Origin: Phaeodactylum tricornutum CCAP 1055/1
Lineage: Eukaryota; Bacillariophyta; Bacillariophyceae; Surirellales; Neidiaceae
Length of the DNA: 64,000 nucleotides
Assembly: GCF_000150955.2 (NCBI RefSeq)
Contig: NC_011686.1
Span: 496,001-560,000, forward strand
Direction of reading: 5' to 3'
Below are positions 21,656 to 31,880 of the stretch, piece by piece (positions within the stretch are counted from its first letter, which is position 1; each line of letters starts with the position of its first letter). Below the pieces are notes generated by a model. The model had not been told where the DNA came from. It made no database searches and was given only the letters and a program-made list of their open reading frames with translations. The translations under genes and the position numbers were made by a program.

Positions 21656-23170
21656 TTACACGTGACCATTGATCGCGGTGGAATCTGCGTATTCCTGTTT
21701 GACCACGTGGTACTGTTTCAGTCGATTGACAGCGTAGGTACGGTAATCGAATGCGTCACACCCTTCGGTGGCGGCTTGGTTAACGGCCCACAAACCCCAG
21801 TACAGGTGATTGGCGAGGGCAAAGATCCGTACGTGGTCCAACAATTCCCGTGCCGACTTCCAGGCCGTGGTTGTCGCGCCTGGTTGCTGTTGCAGTTCTT
21901 GTTCTTGTTCGAGATAGGTTTCGGCAAAGAGTAATTGTTGTGCCGGTGTGGGTAGATTGTCGTAGTCCGGTACGGGATGCGTCGGGGGACCTCCGGCAAA
22001 TTCGTTAAAGTGGTTCGCAATGTCAAAGGCGACGTAATTGGTCCCCCCGTATTCGAAATCAATCAGTTGAATCACCCGGGGATCGGTAGGGTCGGGATTG
22101 TCGTTGTAAAGAATATTGGCGGCGAGCAGGTCGTTGTGACAAAACGCAATGGGTGTGTCCGGTGGGGTCAGGGAACGGACCCAGTCCAGTTCCGCCCGGT
22201 AACTGGACAACTCGAGTGTGACCGACTTGGTGGAAGCGGTGGCGACCAAGGCCTGGTCGTACCAATCGTACAATTGCGTCCACAAGGTAGGCTCGTGCGT
22301 GGATGTAATGCTGTCGTTGTTGTCGTTGTTTTGGGGAGTGGATTCGTTATCGGCATCACTGCGGTCGATATCGTGTAGATGAGTGTGATGGAGTCGAGCA
22401 ACTTCCCGGGCAATGGGTACGAGTTTGTCGGGTTCGCCGAGTTCGTAGGTCGCGAGAGCCCGCATCCCATCCCGCCATGCTTCCAAACGGCCGTTCCCGA
22501 AACGTCCGTAATAGGCGGGAGCGATGCCCCGAACGGCCAACCGAGCCAAGACGTGTGTTTCTTCGTCCCGATCAATCAAACCGACGGCTCCAAAGATCCG
22601 CACGAGGACGGAATCGGGAGTCGTCGTGGGATCGAAAAAACTGGACAAATTGGTGACGCGGACGAGTGTATTGGTAATTCCCCCCGCGACTTGTTCGAGT
22701 TGGAAACTGGAATAAATCACGTTCCAATCGTCCGGAGCAATGGCGACGGTGGAGGTCGGTGGAGTGGGGTTCGGCGAGTGTACGGAAGGGGGTTGGTCGG
22801 GTGCGTGGTCGGTCGAGTCGGGAGTGGTGGTGTTGGTGTTGGAAAGGGTGGCTTGGAGGAGAAGAGCCACGACGCGTTGGATGGATTGGGGATCGGCCAA
22901 ATCGGCAAACCGTGTCGGGATGTAGGGGAGACCGTCAACCCAGTTGAACGGCACGTCGTGGGCGACGACGAGGGGTGTACCGGTGACGGTGCGCAAAGCG
23001 CTGCTGGCACTCCCAAGCGCCGTACTACGAGGAGTCGTCGTCGTCGGACCGCTACTACTACTACTCACGCTCATGCTGCTACTACTGTCCATGACGGTGG
23101 TCTTCGTGGTACCGTCGTGGACGGCTGCCGGTTCGCTGGCCTCCCGGGCTTGCCGATACGCCGACGCCAT
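21656..23170 (-). CDS. Ethanolamine/choline kinase
   Basis: This is a single-exon gene of 504 residues from ATG 23170; the frame extends further upstream but only from a TTG codon. The first 100 residues are Ser/Thr-rich and probably disordered. The kinase core has the nucleotide-binding region (QVAGGITNTLVRV), the catalytic Brenner-type motif FCHNDLLAANILY near residue 343, and the metal-binding IDFEYGGTNYVAFDIANHFNEFAG, typical of ethanolamine/choline kinases. The reaction phosphorylates ethanolamine or choline with ATP, the first step of the Kennedy pathway to phosphatidylethanolamine or phosphatidylcholine. The NHFNEFAG ending is common to ethanolamine kinases, which I slightly favour. 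Polar inserts, including an Asn/Asp-rich one, enlarge the core. Confidence 0.93.
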   Translation of the reverse strand: MASAYRQAREASEPAAVHDGTTKTTVMDSSSSMSVSSSSSGPTTTTPRSTALGSASSALRTVTGTPLVVAHDVPFNWVDGLPYIPTRFADLADPQSIQRVVALLLQATLSNTNTTTPDSTDHAPDQPPSVHSPNPTPPTSTVAIAPDDWNVIYSSFQLEQVAGGITNTLVRVTNLSSFFDPTTTPDSVLVRIFGAVGLIDRDEETHVLARLAVRGIAPAYYGRFGNGRLEAWRDGMRALATYELGEPDKLVPIAREVARLHHTHLHDIDRSDADNESTPQNNDNNDSITSTHEPTLWTQLYDWYDQALVATASTKSVTLELSSYRAELDWVRSLTPPDTPIAFCHNDLLAANILYNDNPDPTDPRVIQLIDFEYGGTNYVAFDIANHFNEFAGGPPTHPVPDYDNLPTPAQQLLFAETYLEQEQELQQQPGATTTAWKSARELLDHVRIFALANHLYWGLWAVNQAATEGCDAFDYRTYAVNRLKQYHVVKQEYADSTAINGHV

Positions 23171-23951
23171 TGCGGTGTGGTTGTTGTGGTCGTTGGTGTC
23201 GTTTTCGGTTGTTTGTTGCAAGGTGGGAGTGACGCAAGGAAGGACGATTGACAGAGACAAAAAGGAGAAAGCGCCGTATCAGGGCACGTCACGATGCGTT
23301 GCGTCTAGCAGTAAATCACGTAGATTCCAAAACGAACAGTAACGGTAATCATGGGGATTTGGTTTCATTGAACGTACGTCGGGTTGCCTGCTACTACTCG
23401 AGAAGGTGTGGTGGTACACACCACTCTTCGGCAGGGATCTTCGGGGAAGGTCCATCGAACGCGTCGAATGCTGTACGGTTGTGTTTGTGTGTGTGTTTGT
23501 GTATGCGTGGTTGTGCGTGTCGGCGCGGACTCGCGAGTTCCCGTTTGACAGTGACTCCCACGAAACCCTACACCTGCGTCGCCGTGTGAGCGAGGGGTCC
23601 ACTACCGACTCGGACCTCGAACCCTATCAGAGTCATTGTGTCGAGACTTCACCGTCAACACGTTCCTCACCCCCTCGCAATCCCATCACCGTACCTCTGT
23701 TCGTTCTCGGACGGTGACTTTTCTACCCTTCTCTTGCAGGCACCATGGATGGTCGGTACACCACATAACGAACAACTCAAAGTCACCGTCCGCCATCTCA
23801 CAACGTCCCAGTTGCACCAACGTGTCGCGTGCTGTTACCGACAAACGGTACCGTGTGGACTCTAGCGTGCGTGTACGCAACAATTGAGGCCGTCCGATTC
23901 GACCGCGTCCGTGTCCACTGGGCGATCCTGCACAGACCGAGAGTCGTCCCC
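23171..23951. promoter_or_regulatory. Divergent promoter region with facing motif copies
   Basis: This 781-base stretch lies between two divergent starts. It holds TGACAGTGA at 23546-23554, which on the minus strand reads TCACTGTCA toward the kinase, and TCACCGTCA at 23649-23657 toward the plus-strand gene, one base off the consensus. A degenerate (TG)n tract lies near 23480-23520. Promoter function is inferred from position and orientation. Confidence 0.5.
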
Positions 23952-25664
23952 ATGTTCCCCGTGTTGCCCCACGTGCGACCAGGCCACGGGTGGTTCGCCC
24001 GTACCCACAGTCGTACCGGCACTAAACGATCCGTCCCGCGATCCCGTCCGCGAGTATCCCCAGGGGGACGGACCCGGACGAACGTCCCTTGTCTCGTCTT
24101 GGGCTCGGCCTTGCTCTTTGTTGGTGCCAATCTCTTTGTACTGTACCACATGCTCACGCCTTCTACAGAAAGGATACGACCATCTGTCGTACTCAAACCC
24201 GAACGAGCGTCCACGTCTTGTTCGTTTCGTCCGTACCCGTCCCACCGCTATTACGGACTCGACCGTGGTGACGTGCCGCCGTTTTTGGCCGCACCCACAC
24301 CCTACGTCTGGGGATCGTGGCCGATCGTCTTGTCCGACGCCGAACCGACCAAACTGTGCATGGATCAATCGGCTTGGCAACCGCACGATACCGACACCGT
24401 ACCACGATGGCCCTTTGCCGATGGTACCAATCCCAGTCTCCTCCACGTCTCGCGTTGGCCCGCCGCCGCCACACTCCTTCCCCCGTCCGTACGCTGGCTC
24501 GCTACCACCGGGATGACCCACGCCCAGTGTGTGTGGAACCCAAAACACACCAGCCGTAGGACCAGTAGGACCGACGGGGACACGTCCCACACGCCGCCGT
24601 TCTGGGCGACGCAGACCGAACCGGATACGGTCCGGACCGTACTCTTGTTGCTCGATGACCAATGGCGGGTACAGGCTCAGGTTACCATTGGATTGGAACG
24701 GGACGCGGCCTGGGGACGCAAGTATCCGGCACGGACGCAACCCAACACGCGGCGGGACATTTTTGCACTGGACGATGCTCGACTCTTTGTCCACCAAGGA
24801 CAGTTGTGGATTTCCTTTCGGGAAGGACAAATCTTTGGGTACGAAACCCAAGTACTCAATCGCGTCTACCTGACGCGCACCGACGACGACAACGACGCCA
24901 CCAACGACGGACTGGACGGTACCTCGCCCACGCCGTGGCGAGCCACAATACGAGCGTCGGAAACCACTTCCTTTTGTTGCGGACGCAACATGGCCTTGAT
25001 GGAACCCCGACACGAGCCGCACACTTTGCAAAGTTTGACCTGGATCGATCCCGTCACCGTCGTCGACGTGGACACGACGCCCCTGGTGCAACGCAAGAAG
25101 AACGACAAGGGTCAAGGAAAACCCCATCGTCGCTTGTTGGAACCTTTGCCGGATCCGTTCCATACGAATACCACGAGTGCACAACGGCGACGGACTACCG
25201 TTGCCGACACGAAGACGCCTCCGAAATCGCACATTCACGGAACCAACGCCTTTATGGTCTACTGGCCAGCCCACGACGTGTACCTCGGTGTGGGTCACTT
25301 CCACCGCCCCCACGATCGCAAACCCAACTCGTACGCACGCTTTGGTCACCACTACACCCACGTTTTCTACACCCTCACCGCGTCGGCCCCCTACCGTCTC
25401 GGCCACGTGTCGCCCGAATGGGTCCTCCCCGCCGCTAGTCCACCCCACGCGCACGACGCCGAAATTATACAGTTCGCGTCGGGGCTGGAAGTGGATCCGG
25501 ACGGCGAGCACGATATCGTCGTGGCCTACGGAATCAACGACTGTGAGGCGGCCGTCGTCCGCGTGGCCGCCGCGACCGTCTGGAAATTACTCCGGCCCGT
25601 ACCGGAAGGACAAGAAATAGCGCACCTCATGGCACCCCTCGACACCACCGCAGGCGACGCATGA
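23952..25664 (+). CDS. Type II membrane protein, probable secretory-pathway glycan enzyme
   Basis: This is a 570-residue single-exon gene. ATG 23952 is chosen because the longer frame starts only at a GTG. A short basic cytosolic tail precedes one membrane helix at about 45-68 (LVLGSALLFVGANLFVLY), the layout of Golgi glycosyltransferases. The lumenal part ends with HGTNAFMVYWP, YLGVGHFHRP and IVVAYGINDCEAAVV, which look like blades of a beta-propeller as in carbohydrate-active enzymes of the GH43/GH130 type; the YGINDCEA segment is the most diagnostic-looking. An exact family could not be assigned from sequence reading, so substrate and reaction are unknown. A 549-residue open frame on the opposite strand is a codon-usage shadow. 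Confidence 0.75.
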   Translation: MFPVLPHVRPGHGWFARTHSRTGTKRSVPRSRPRVSPGGRTRTNVPCLVLGSALLFVGANLFVLYHMLTPSTERIRPSVVLKPERASTSCSFRPYPSHRYYGLDRGDVPPFLAAPTPYVWGSWPIVLSDAEPTKLCMDQSAWQPHDTDTVPRWPFADGTNPSLLHVSRWPAAATLLPPSVRWLATTGMTHAQCVWNPKHTSRRTSRTDGDTSHTPPFWATQTEPDTVRTVLLLLDDQWRVQAQVTIGLERDAAWGRKYPARTQPNTRRDIFALDDARLFVHQGQLWISFREGQIFGYETQVLNRVYLTRTDDDNDATNDGLDGTSPTPWRATIRASETTSFCCGRNMALMEPRHEPHTLQSLTWIDPVTVVDVDTTPLVQRKKNDKGQGKPHRRLLEPLPDPFHTNTTSAQRRRTTVADTKTPPKSHIHGTNAFMVYWPAHDVYLGVGHFHRPHDRKPNSYARFGHHYTHVFYTLTASAPYRLGHVSPEWVLPAASPPHAHDAEIIQFASGLEVDPDGEHDIVVAYGINDCEAAVVRVAAATVWKLLRPVPEGQEIAHLMAPLDTTAGDA

Positions 25665-26079
25665 TTGGTGGTAAAGGAGAGGTTGGGAGAGTGTGTCGGG
25701 CCAAACGCATCAGGTTGATTGGATGAATGGTGTAAGGATGTCGTTCCTTTCAGACCCAAAGCGAATGGCTACTATGTATTCCGGTGTAGACTGTGTTCGA
25801 TAGTCTTTTACCCGCTTGAAAAGGAGTCGCATCCCCCGTATGTCTTCCCAGTCCGCAACCCATCCCCGCCTATCGTGAGTGTCGAGAAGGCAATCAAAGG
25901 TCTCGTGACTTGTCAAGATTTCTACTACAACGATTATTCCAGGTCTGGAGTGTCCGAGGGTCTCGAGGTTTTCCATCGAAGGTTTCTTCTACTTTAATTT
26001 TTAATTTCCTAATATATTGCCACGACGAAGTACTGATTTAGTGTCACTGGCAGATGTGTTCCTGGAGAGTTTGCATCGT
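25665..26079. other. Convergent intergenic region, nothing recognised
   Basis: About 415 bases between converging genes; expected to hold both polyadenylation regions. No feature was recognised. Confidence 0.5.
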
Positions 26080-29000
26080 CTAGACGAAGCCACCGTCTAA
26101 GATACTGTCCGAAGTATCGGAAGAGCAGGTCGATCTCCCCGTCGCCATAGTAGTGGTGTCGTACGAAAAGAGTAGGACGGCCGGAGCCCCCTGCCACACA
26201 CTGTTGGCCTCAATCTCTTCGCCGGTCATGGCTAAACTCTTTTCCAGCAACATCGAATTGTTCTCCATGTGCACACCCTGTTGAATGCGAGACCGCGTCC
26301 GCAGAGTCACGTCATTCTCCAACGTAATTTTGACCAATTCGAAGTTTCCTCGAGTATTCAGGTGACAGGCCACAGAAGCGCAGTCAATGACACAGCGGTC
26401 ACCCATCTGCACCAAGTCAGGTTCTGGCATGAACGGGTCTGCCCCAGCCGGGTACAGACAGCAGTCACGACCAATAGTACAACCCAAACCCCGAAAGAAT
26501 GCAACTAGAAAAGGAGTACCAGCCAACAAGTCCATAAAATTCGTACGCCCGGACGATCGCACCTTGGTGATGATCTGATACAACTCCCAGTTTTGAATGT
26601 ATGGTGTTTTGTCCCAGTTGTAGCGACCAGGCTGGCGCCGACCCACAAACAACCACTTGGCCCCCAATTCAATGCCAATCCACACTGCCACGCGTCCCGC
26701 GTGCGTCAGAAGAAAAAAAGAGAGCAGCACAATGTACATCTGTGAGGAAGCCACCGACACAGAGTCATATGCTTGGGTGTCGTGATGGCCGTAGAAATAA
26801 ACTGCCGTGGCATGCAGCGCACCCAGAAGGGGAACAGTATGTACCAGGGAAATCATGATCTTACTGAGCACCGTGAATAAAATCATAAAACTCATCGGTA
26901 GTACGAAATATGGGGCTTGTCTGTAGTAGAAAGCCTTGCCGAAGGGACGAAGCGTCGATTCATCTCCTTGCATCTGAATCCTATCCGGCGAAACCTCAGA
27001 TGAAAGAATATGATGACTGATGTCTTCCACTCCCTTTTCCAACATAACGGGTTCGCCGGCTATCGCTCCAAACCACACGCTAGCTTCAGGGAGATACCAG
27101 TCTCCAGGACAAACCGCGTTTGATCCGAGAACCGCGTTTTTCCCCAGCATGCTACCCGGAAGCACCACGGCATTGTCCGATACATTTGATCCGGCACTTA
27201 AAGTTATCTTTTCACAAGAATCGATCGTTGTGCAGATCATGGTCGCTCGAGAACCAAACACGACGTCATCGCCAATCTCCAATAGATCAAACTCTCCCGA
27301 AAACACAGGTTGGTGGCCTGGCCAAAACACTCGATTTCCCACCTTGGCTCCCAAAACACGATAGAGGACACTGACAAGCTCGTAATGTCGACCCAATAGC
27401 TCCGTGCAGTCCTGCATATTTTGCCGGGAAAATAATGTTGAAACCAGCTGATGGCGACATAGTTGCCATTGCGACGCTGTGTCGCGAGGGCCAGGTTTGA
27501 ACGAGCCGATGATATACCTTTTCACCAGGATTGCTGCACCCATTTGAAAAATTGGTGCCAGAAGAGCTCGGGCCACATGAATCCCAATGTAGAAAGGTAT
27601 TCTTCGAACATTACACAACCATTCCATCAAGTGGCTCATTGTATCGAAGGCTTCATTGTCATGCCATGGCATGCTGATCATCCAATACAGAATGAGTAAT
27701 GCTGGAATATGTGACATCGTTTCTACCAAGAAAACAATCGGACGACAGACAAATAGTTGGGCCAAGATGCCAGGTTCCGGAAAGGCTTGACGATTGTATT
27801 GCTTGGACTGGTTTATGTGTAGAGTGCTGATTTCATAGCTTGACGTAGCAGCTCCCAAGTGCGTATCGTCCGGGATAAACGTGTACGGCGCCACTACGGA
27901 GCGCGCACCAACGCTAGAAAAGCTTCCAACCCCCATCGGACCCAATATCATGGCTCCATTGTCCACACCGAAGGGACGTAGTGTTGAGTATTCTATGCAT
28001 GCGCCTTCTCCAATGTTGATGAGGTCGAATTCGGCAATGTCGGCTTCTAGACTGATCCGGGCGTACCTACCGATCCGAGCACCAAGAAGACGGTAATAAA
28101 GGTTCAGAGTTGCGGCATTCGATCCCCAAATGCCACGACCAATTAATTTGCGCATGACGTCGACGAACCACCATCTCAAATAGTACTCTCCCCAAAGAGG
28201 ATACCTGCCCTTCCTATAGGTCCCAATCATAGTCCATTTGATCAGAACAAACAATAGTGGCGTCAAAAGGACCCACAAAAAGTGAAAGACCACGACTGAG
28301 ATAATAAAGGCGACTAAATGGTGTCCACCCGGCACAGCGTTGAGCAGAATCAGCAGCAAACGAAAAAACAAGTAGAATCGTGAAAGCTGCCACACAGGGT
28401 AAATCACAAAAAGAGGCATCAATTGAAGAAATGTTGCGCAGCAGCTCGAGGAGTGATTCATCTTATTCGGATCAAACGGCGTACTCTTGAGGTCCAGATT
28501 TCGTGAAAACAAGGAAGACGCTACGCTGGCTAGATCACCATTGGCGACGGAAGAGCAGATATCCCACTCTCCGTCTTGTCGTTCGCGAATCAAAGTCGCA
28601 ATATCCTCGCAGCTGGAGTGATGAAAAACTTCGGCACCTCCAAATGGTACGTCATGCTGCTTCCGGACTCTGCTGGCCAGCTGGGATGCCAACATCGATG
28701 AACCGCCCAAATTAAAAAAGTTAGTCCGAGGCGCCGGTAAGCAGTCCAAATCGAGCAATTCCTGAAATAGCTCCTGCAAGCTCAGTACAAGCGGATTCAT
28801 CGGTCCTTGCCCTGAGTTCGAGGCCTTCTGCAAAATTGAGCCGACTGCGTCTGACGGCTGCGGTGGACTGATATCCAATTCCACCTGAAACGGAGATGGC
28901 ATCTGTACGACATGAGAGGGCACAGCATATGCATGCAGCCGCTCTTTGGCAGCTGCTATGACCGCAACTCGATCCACTTGATAGACGTAAGCCACAAGAC

Positions 29001-31011
29001 TACCCATTCGGGTCGGATGGTGAACCACAACAATCTCTTGATTAACGTTTGTCACGAGTGCTTCCCGGAGGATTTGCTGTACTTGATCCGAAGGCAGTGC
29101 TACCCGCTCACAAGGAATAGCTACAGAGACGGAAGTGCCTGGTTTGGGGCATTTGGCCTGGAATGTGCGATCAATCGAGTACATAGAGTCGTTCAATTCA
29201 GGCAAACCCAGTCGCTGACCCAACATTACTCTCAGCAACTTGTTTGTATTCGACTTCGGCAGACTGTCCATGTACACAATACATTGTGGCCACTTGGGTG
29301 CGGCCAATCGGCCTTGCCCCAAAAATTCATGCAAAGCCGGTAAATCGATTCGTGGCCGACCAGGTTGCGGCACGATCACAATGCCAACTACTTCTTGCAA
29401 GACGGAATGCTGCGTAGAAAAGGCAATTGATGCAGCTACATCTACGTGACCGTTCAGAGCCTCTTCTACTTCGAGTGGCGAAATGATCTCTCCACCGCGG
29501 TTTATAACTTCTTTGGATCGTCCTGTGATGTACAAGAATCCATCTTCGTCTATGTAACCGAGATCACCAGTGTTGAACCAACCGCCGGGCAAAAACGAAG
29601 CTTCTTGGGGAGTGTCTTCATACCCTCTGAAACAGGGTTCGTTCCGAACACAAATTGGGCCTTCCTTACCATGGTCAAGCAAATCTAACGTCTTCAAGTT
29701 TAGAATTGCAAGTTCTGGCCCCACGGATACTCCGCTGGTTCCTGGCTTTTCCAATTGATACGTCGCCGGAGGAGAGCTGATGGGCATGCACTCGGTCATC
29801 CCATAACTCGGTAGGACAGCGGCCCCAAAGATATGTTGTAGCTCTCGGGCTAGGCTGGGTAAGAGTCCACCTGCGGCGTTGGCGATCATACGCAACTTTG
29901 GGTTGATAGTTGTCGTTTCGTTACTGCCATTTCCCTCAATAAATCCTTCGGCCCTTCCGGTTTGTAGTATTAACTGATGCATGGTAGGAGCAGCATAGTA
30001 CCAAGTGAAGGATTGTGAGCGCAATAAGTTCCAAAATATCAAAGGGTCAAAGCTCGGACAGCAAATAACACAGCCACCGGATAGGATGGGTGAAAACACT
30101 TGACGCACGATACCACCAACGTGAAATAGTGGCATAAGATTGCAGTTGATGTCCGCCGGAGTCAAGTTCCATGATACGGCAATGCAAGCTGCCGAGACAA
30201 GTAAATCGCCGAGACGGTGGGGTACAAGCTTTTTACTTCCGGTCGTCCCGGACGTAAACAAAACGAGAACGATGTCGTCGTGTGCATTCGGTACCGGTGC
30301 GACGGTCGTCTGTTTGACGATGGTGCTGACGGGAGAGATGGGATCTCCGGCACTGCGATCCCGCTCGACCGCCCTCGTACAAACGCTTTGCAATCCGTGT
30401 GGTGCATCTGGTAAGCTGAGGGAAAACAAGCCAGCGTGAAATCTATCGGGCGTCAATCCGCCAAAGGAAATGTTGAGCTTGTTGGCTAGTTGCCGAGTGG
30501 TGCTGCCTTGCACGCCGATGACAAGGCAACAGGATGATGCCACCAGATCGGATTCGAGTTCCATGGCAGCTCCGTTAGCGTTGAGAGGGACGCAGCAACA
30601 CCAAGCACCAATCCCCCAGAGTGCTAAAGCAAGTTCTGGTCCGTTGGGAAGGACCACCGCCACCCGATTACCCCGACCCCACCCGTGGTTGTGAAGCTGC
30701 GTCCCCAACCCAAGCACAAACTCGCGAATTTGTGCGCACGTAATAGGTTTCCGGCCGTCAATGCAAGACAGAGCGGGGTGCATACTGTCTATTGGTAAGG
30801 CAGATAGCAATGTGGGAAACTTGGGAAGAATCGCCTGGGCCACGTGCCGTCCGAGAATACTTCCGTTGGATTGAAGCAAGTGCCGAGACGCGGCCACCAG
30901 GGGCGCGACTGGACCAGTTTCCTTGTCATCCCCTATGGAAGGAGTAGTACTTGCATCAGTCCTTGTTCCCATTGAATGGTCAGAGCGTGGAGACAACGGT
31001 TGTTGCGGCAT
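26080..31011 (-). CDS. Giant AMP-ligase / carrier protein / membrane / beta-helix fusion (Pls/PosA-like)
   Basis: This is a 1643-residue single-exon protein; ATG 31011 is the first in frame. Residues 45-600 are an adenylation domain: LFTSGTTGSKK near 247, SYGMTE, GWFNTGDLGYIDEDGFLYITGRSKE in pieces, and the C-terminal Lys in SNTNKLLR. The core resembles acyl-CoA synthetases of the oxalate-CoA ligase group (MPLFHVGG). A carrier domain follows with FFNLGGSS; the Ser near 768 would carry phosphopantetheine. Next come pairs of membrane helices alternating with three left-handed beta-helix (hexapeptide) modules near 977, 1217 and 1505 (RLLGARIG, RVLGAKVG, RGLGCTIG). This order matches bacterial and fungal Pls/PosA-type synthetases, which couple an amino acid or acid to an amine at the membrane. 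The substrate is unknown. Confidence 0.9.
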   Translation of the reverse strand: MPQQPLSPRSDHSMGTRTDASTTPSIGDDKETGPVAPLVAASRHLLQSNGSILGRHVAQAILPKFPTLLSALPIDSMHPALSCIDGRKPITCAQIREFVLGLGTQLHNHGWGRGNRVAVVLPNGPELALALWGIGAWCCCVPLNANGAAMELESDLVASSCCLVIGVQGSTTRQLANKLNISFGGLTPDRFHAGLFSLSLPDAPHGLQSVCTRAVERDRSAGDPISPVSTIVKQTTVAPVPNAHDDIVLVLFTSGTTGSKKLVPHRLGDLLVSAACIAVSWNLTPADINCNLMPLFHVGGIVRQVFSPILSGGCVICCPSFDPLIFWNLLRSQSFTWYYAAPTMHQLILQTGRAEGFIEGNGSNETTTINPKLRMIANAAGGLLPSLARELQHIFGAAVLPSYGMTECMPISSPPATYQLEKPGTSGVSVGPELAILNLKTLDLLDHGKEGPICVRNEPCFRGYEDTPQEASFLPGGWFNTGDLGYIDEDGFLYITGRSKEVINRGGEIISPLEVEEALNGHVDVAASIAFSTQHSVLQEVVGIVIVPQPGRPRIDLPALHEFLGQGRLAAPKWPQCIVYMDSLPKSNTNKLLRVMLGQRLGLPELNDSMYSIDRTFQAKCPKPGTSVSVAIPCERVALPSDQVQQILREALVTNVNQEIVVVHHPTRMGSLVAYVYQVDRVAVIAAAKERLHAYAVPSHVVQMPSPFQVELDISPPQPSDAVGSILQKASNSGQGPMNPLVLSLQELFQELLDLDCLPAPRTNFFNLGGSSMLASQLASRVRKQHDVPFGGAEVFHHSSCEDIATLIRERQDGEWDICSSVANGDLASVASSLFSRNLDLKSTPFDPNKMNHSSSCCATFLQLMPLFVIYPVWQLSRFYLFFRLLLILLNAVPGGHHLVAFIISVVVFHFLWVLLTPLLFVLIKWTMIGTYRKGRYPLWGEYYLRWWFVDVMRKLIGRGIWGSNAATLNLYYRLLGARIGRYARISLEADIAEFDLINIGEGACIEYSTLRPFGVDNGAMILGPMGVGSFSSVGARSVVAPYTFIPDDTHLGAATSSYEISTLHINQSKQYNRQAFPEPGILAQLFVCRPIVFLVETMSHIPALLILYWMISMPWHDNEAFDTMSHLMEWLCNVRRIPFYIGIHVARALLAPIFQMGAAILVKRYIIGSFKPGPRDTASQWQLCRHQLVSTLFSRQNMQDCTELLGRHYELVSVLYRVLGAKVGNRVFWPGHQPVFSGEFDLLEIGDDVVFGSRATMICTTIDSCEKITLSAGSNVSDNAVVLPGSMLGKNAVLGSNAVCPGDWYLPEASVWFGAIAGEPVMLEKGVEDISHHILSSEVSPDRIQMQGDESTLRPFGKAFYYRQAPYFVLPMSFMILFTVLSKIMISLVHTVPLLGALHATAVYFYGHHDTQAYDSVSVASSQMYIVLLSFFLLTHAGRVAVWIGIELGAKWLFVGRRQPGRYNWDKTPYIQNWELYQIITKVRSSGRTNFMDLLAGTPFLVAFFRGLGCTIGRDCCLYPAGADPFMPEPDLVQMGDRCVIDCASVACHLNTRGNFELVKITLENDVTLRTRSRIQQGVHMENNSMLLEKSLAMTGEEIEANSVWQGAPAVLLFSYDTTTMATGRSTCSSDTSDSILDGGFV

Positions 31012-31880
31012 TTGAGCTGAAGTTGGATCTTTTTGTTTGCTCAAGTGTCGGTGAGACTAGATACTGATGAAAGGGATTAAAGAAGAGATCGAAATCGAAG
31101 CAAATTTGGGGTTTCGATTAAACAGAAAGTAGGGAAGCCAGTAGTATAGTGAGAAACTTTTGGTCAAGGAGGCGTTTGGTGTTATCGTTCAAGCGCCTTC
31201 GTACGGAGTAAGAATCAATCCGTATGAAATGCGTACCGCGACAGGCTCTTCTTAGGTGCCATCAAGTCTTTTGTCTTTTGTAAGACAGACAATTTTATGC
31301 CATAGCCGACGGGTGGAGAGGGACATGCTCGCCAAGGAAGTTTTGTGGTCGGCATGGAGACGCACCAGGATTTTAACGGTAGCTCGTTCTCATTATGGGA
31401 AAGCTTGGGTGCCTCATCGTCACGTGCTGAGGCTCGGCACACTTCTAGATATGAGAAAGCGACCAACACTTATCGCCTAATCTACGCGTTTATGTCCAAC
31501 GGATACGACCAGCCGTTGGGCGATAACGGTTGGATGTGTCGTTTCAGACTCCAACGCCATTCCTTGTCAGAATCAACTATGGTCAGATTTCGTCGAGATA
31601 AGACCAAAAGCAGAATTTATGCACATTCGAAATGTCGTTCAGAAACTAGCATTACATCACGTAGGCGCCTGAGCCCACGTATACCTGCTGCATCGAGACC
31701 GAATTGACTGTGAGAGCCTGCTATGAGGTAGCTCCTTACTCTCGGTCTCGTAAGCTGCTCGCTCACCAAATTTATGTGGCGTTTTAAGCTGAACTTACTC
31801 ACGCCAAAACTCAACCACCAGAGAGCTCTACTCACAATTATTACAACTTCCGTGAGAAAAGGAGCAGCTTGGTTTGCTAC
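31012..31880. other. Intergenic region with one motif copy
   Basis: About 870 bases between two minus-strand genes. TTGACTGTGAG at 31704-31714 is, on the minus strand, TCACAGTCA oriented toward the giant synthetase gene about 690 nt away. Short frames in both strands show no family features. Confidence 0.5.

Noticed and set aside
23862-25511. Open frame of 549 residues on the minus strand opposite the type II membrane protein
   Set aside because: It has no domain, signal or ATG-supported structure and is explained by GC-rich codon usage of the plus-strand gene, whose motifs are convincing.
31215-31707. Short frames on both strands downstream of the giant synthetase start
   Set aside because: No recognised family, no supporting start context, and they overlap one another.
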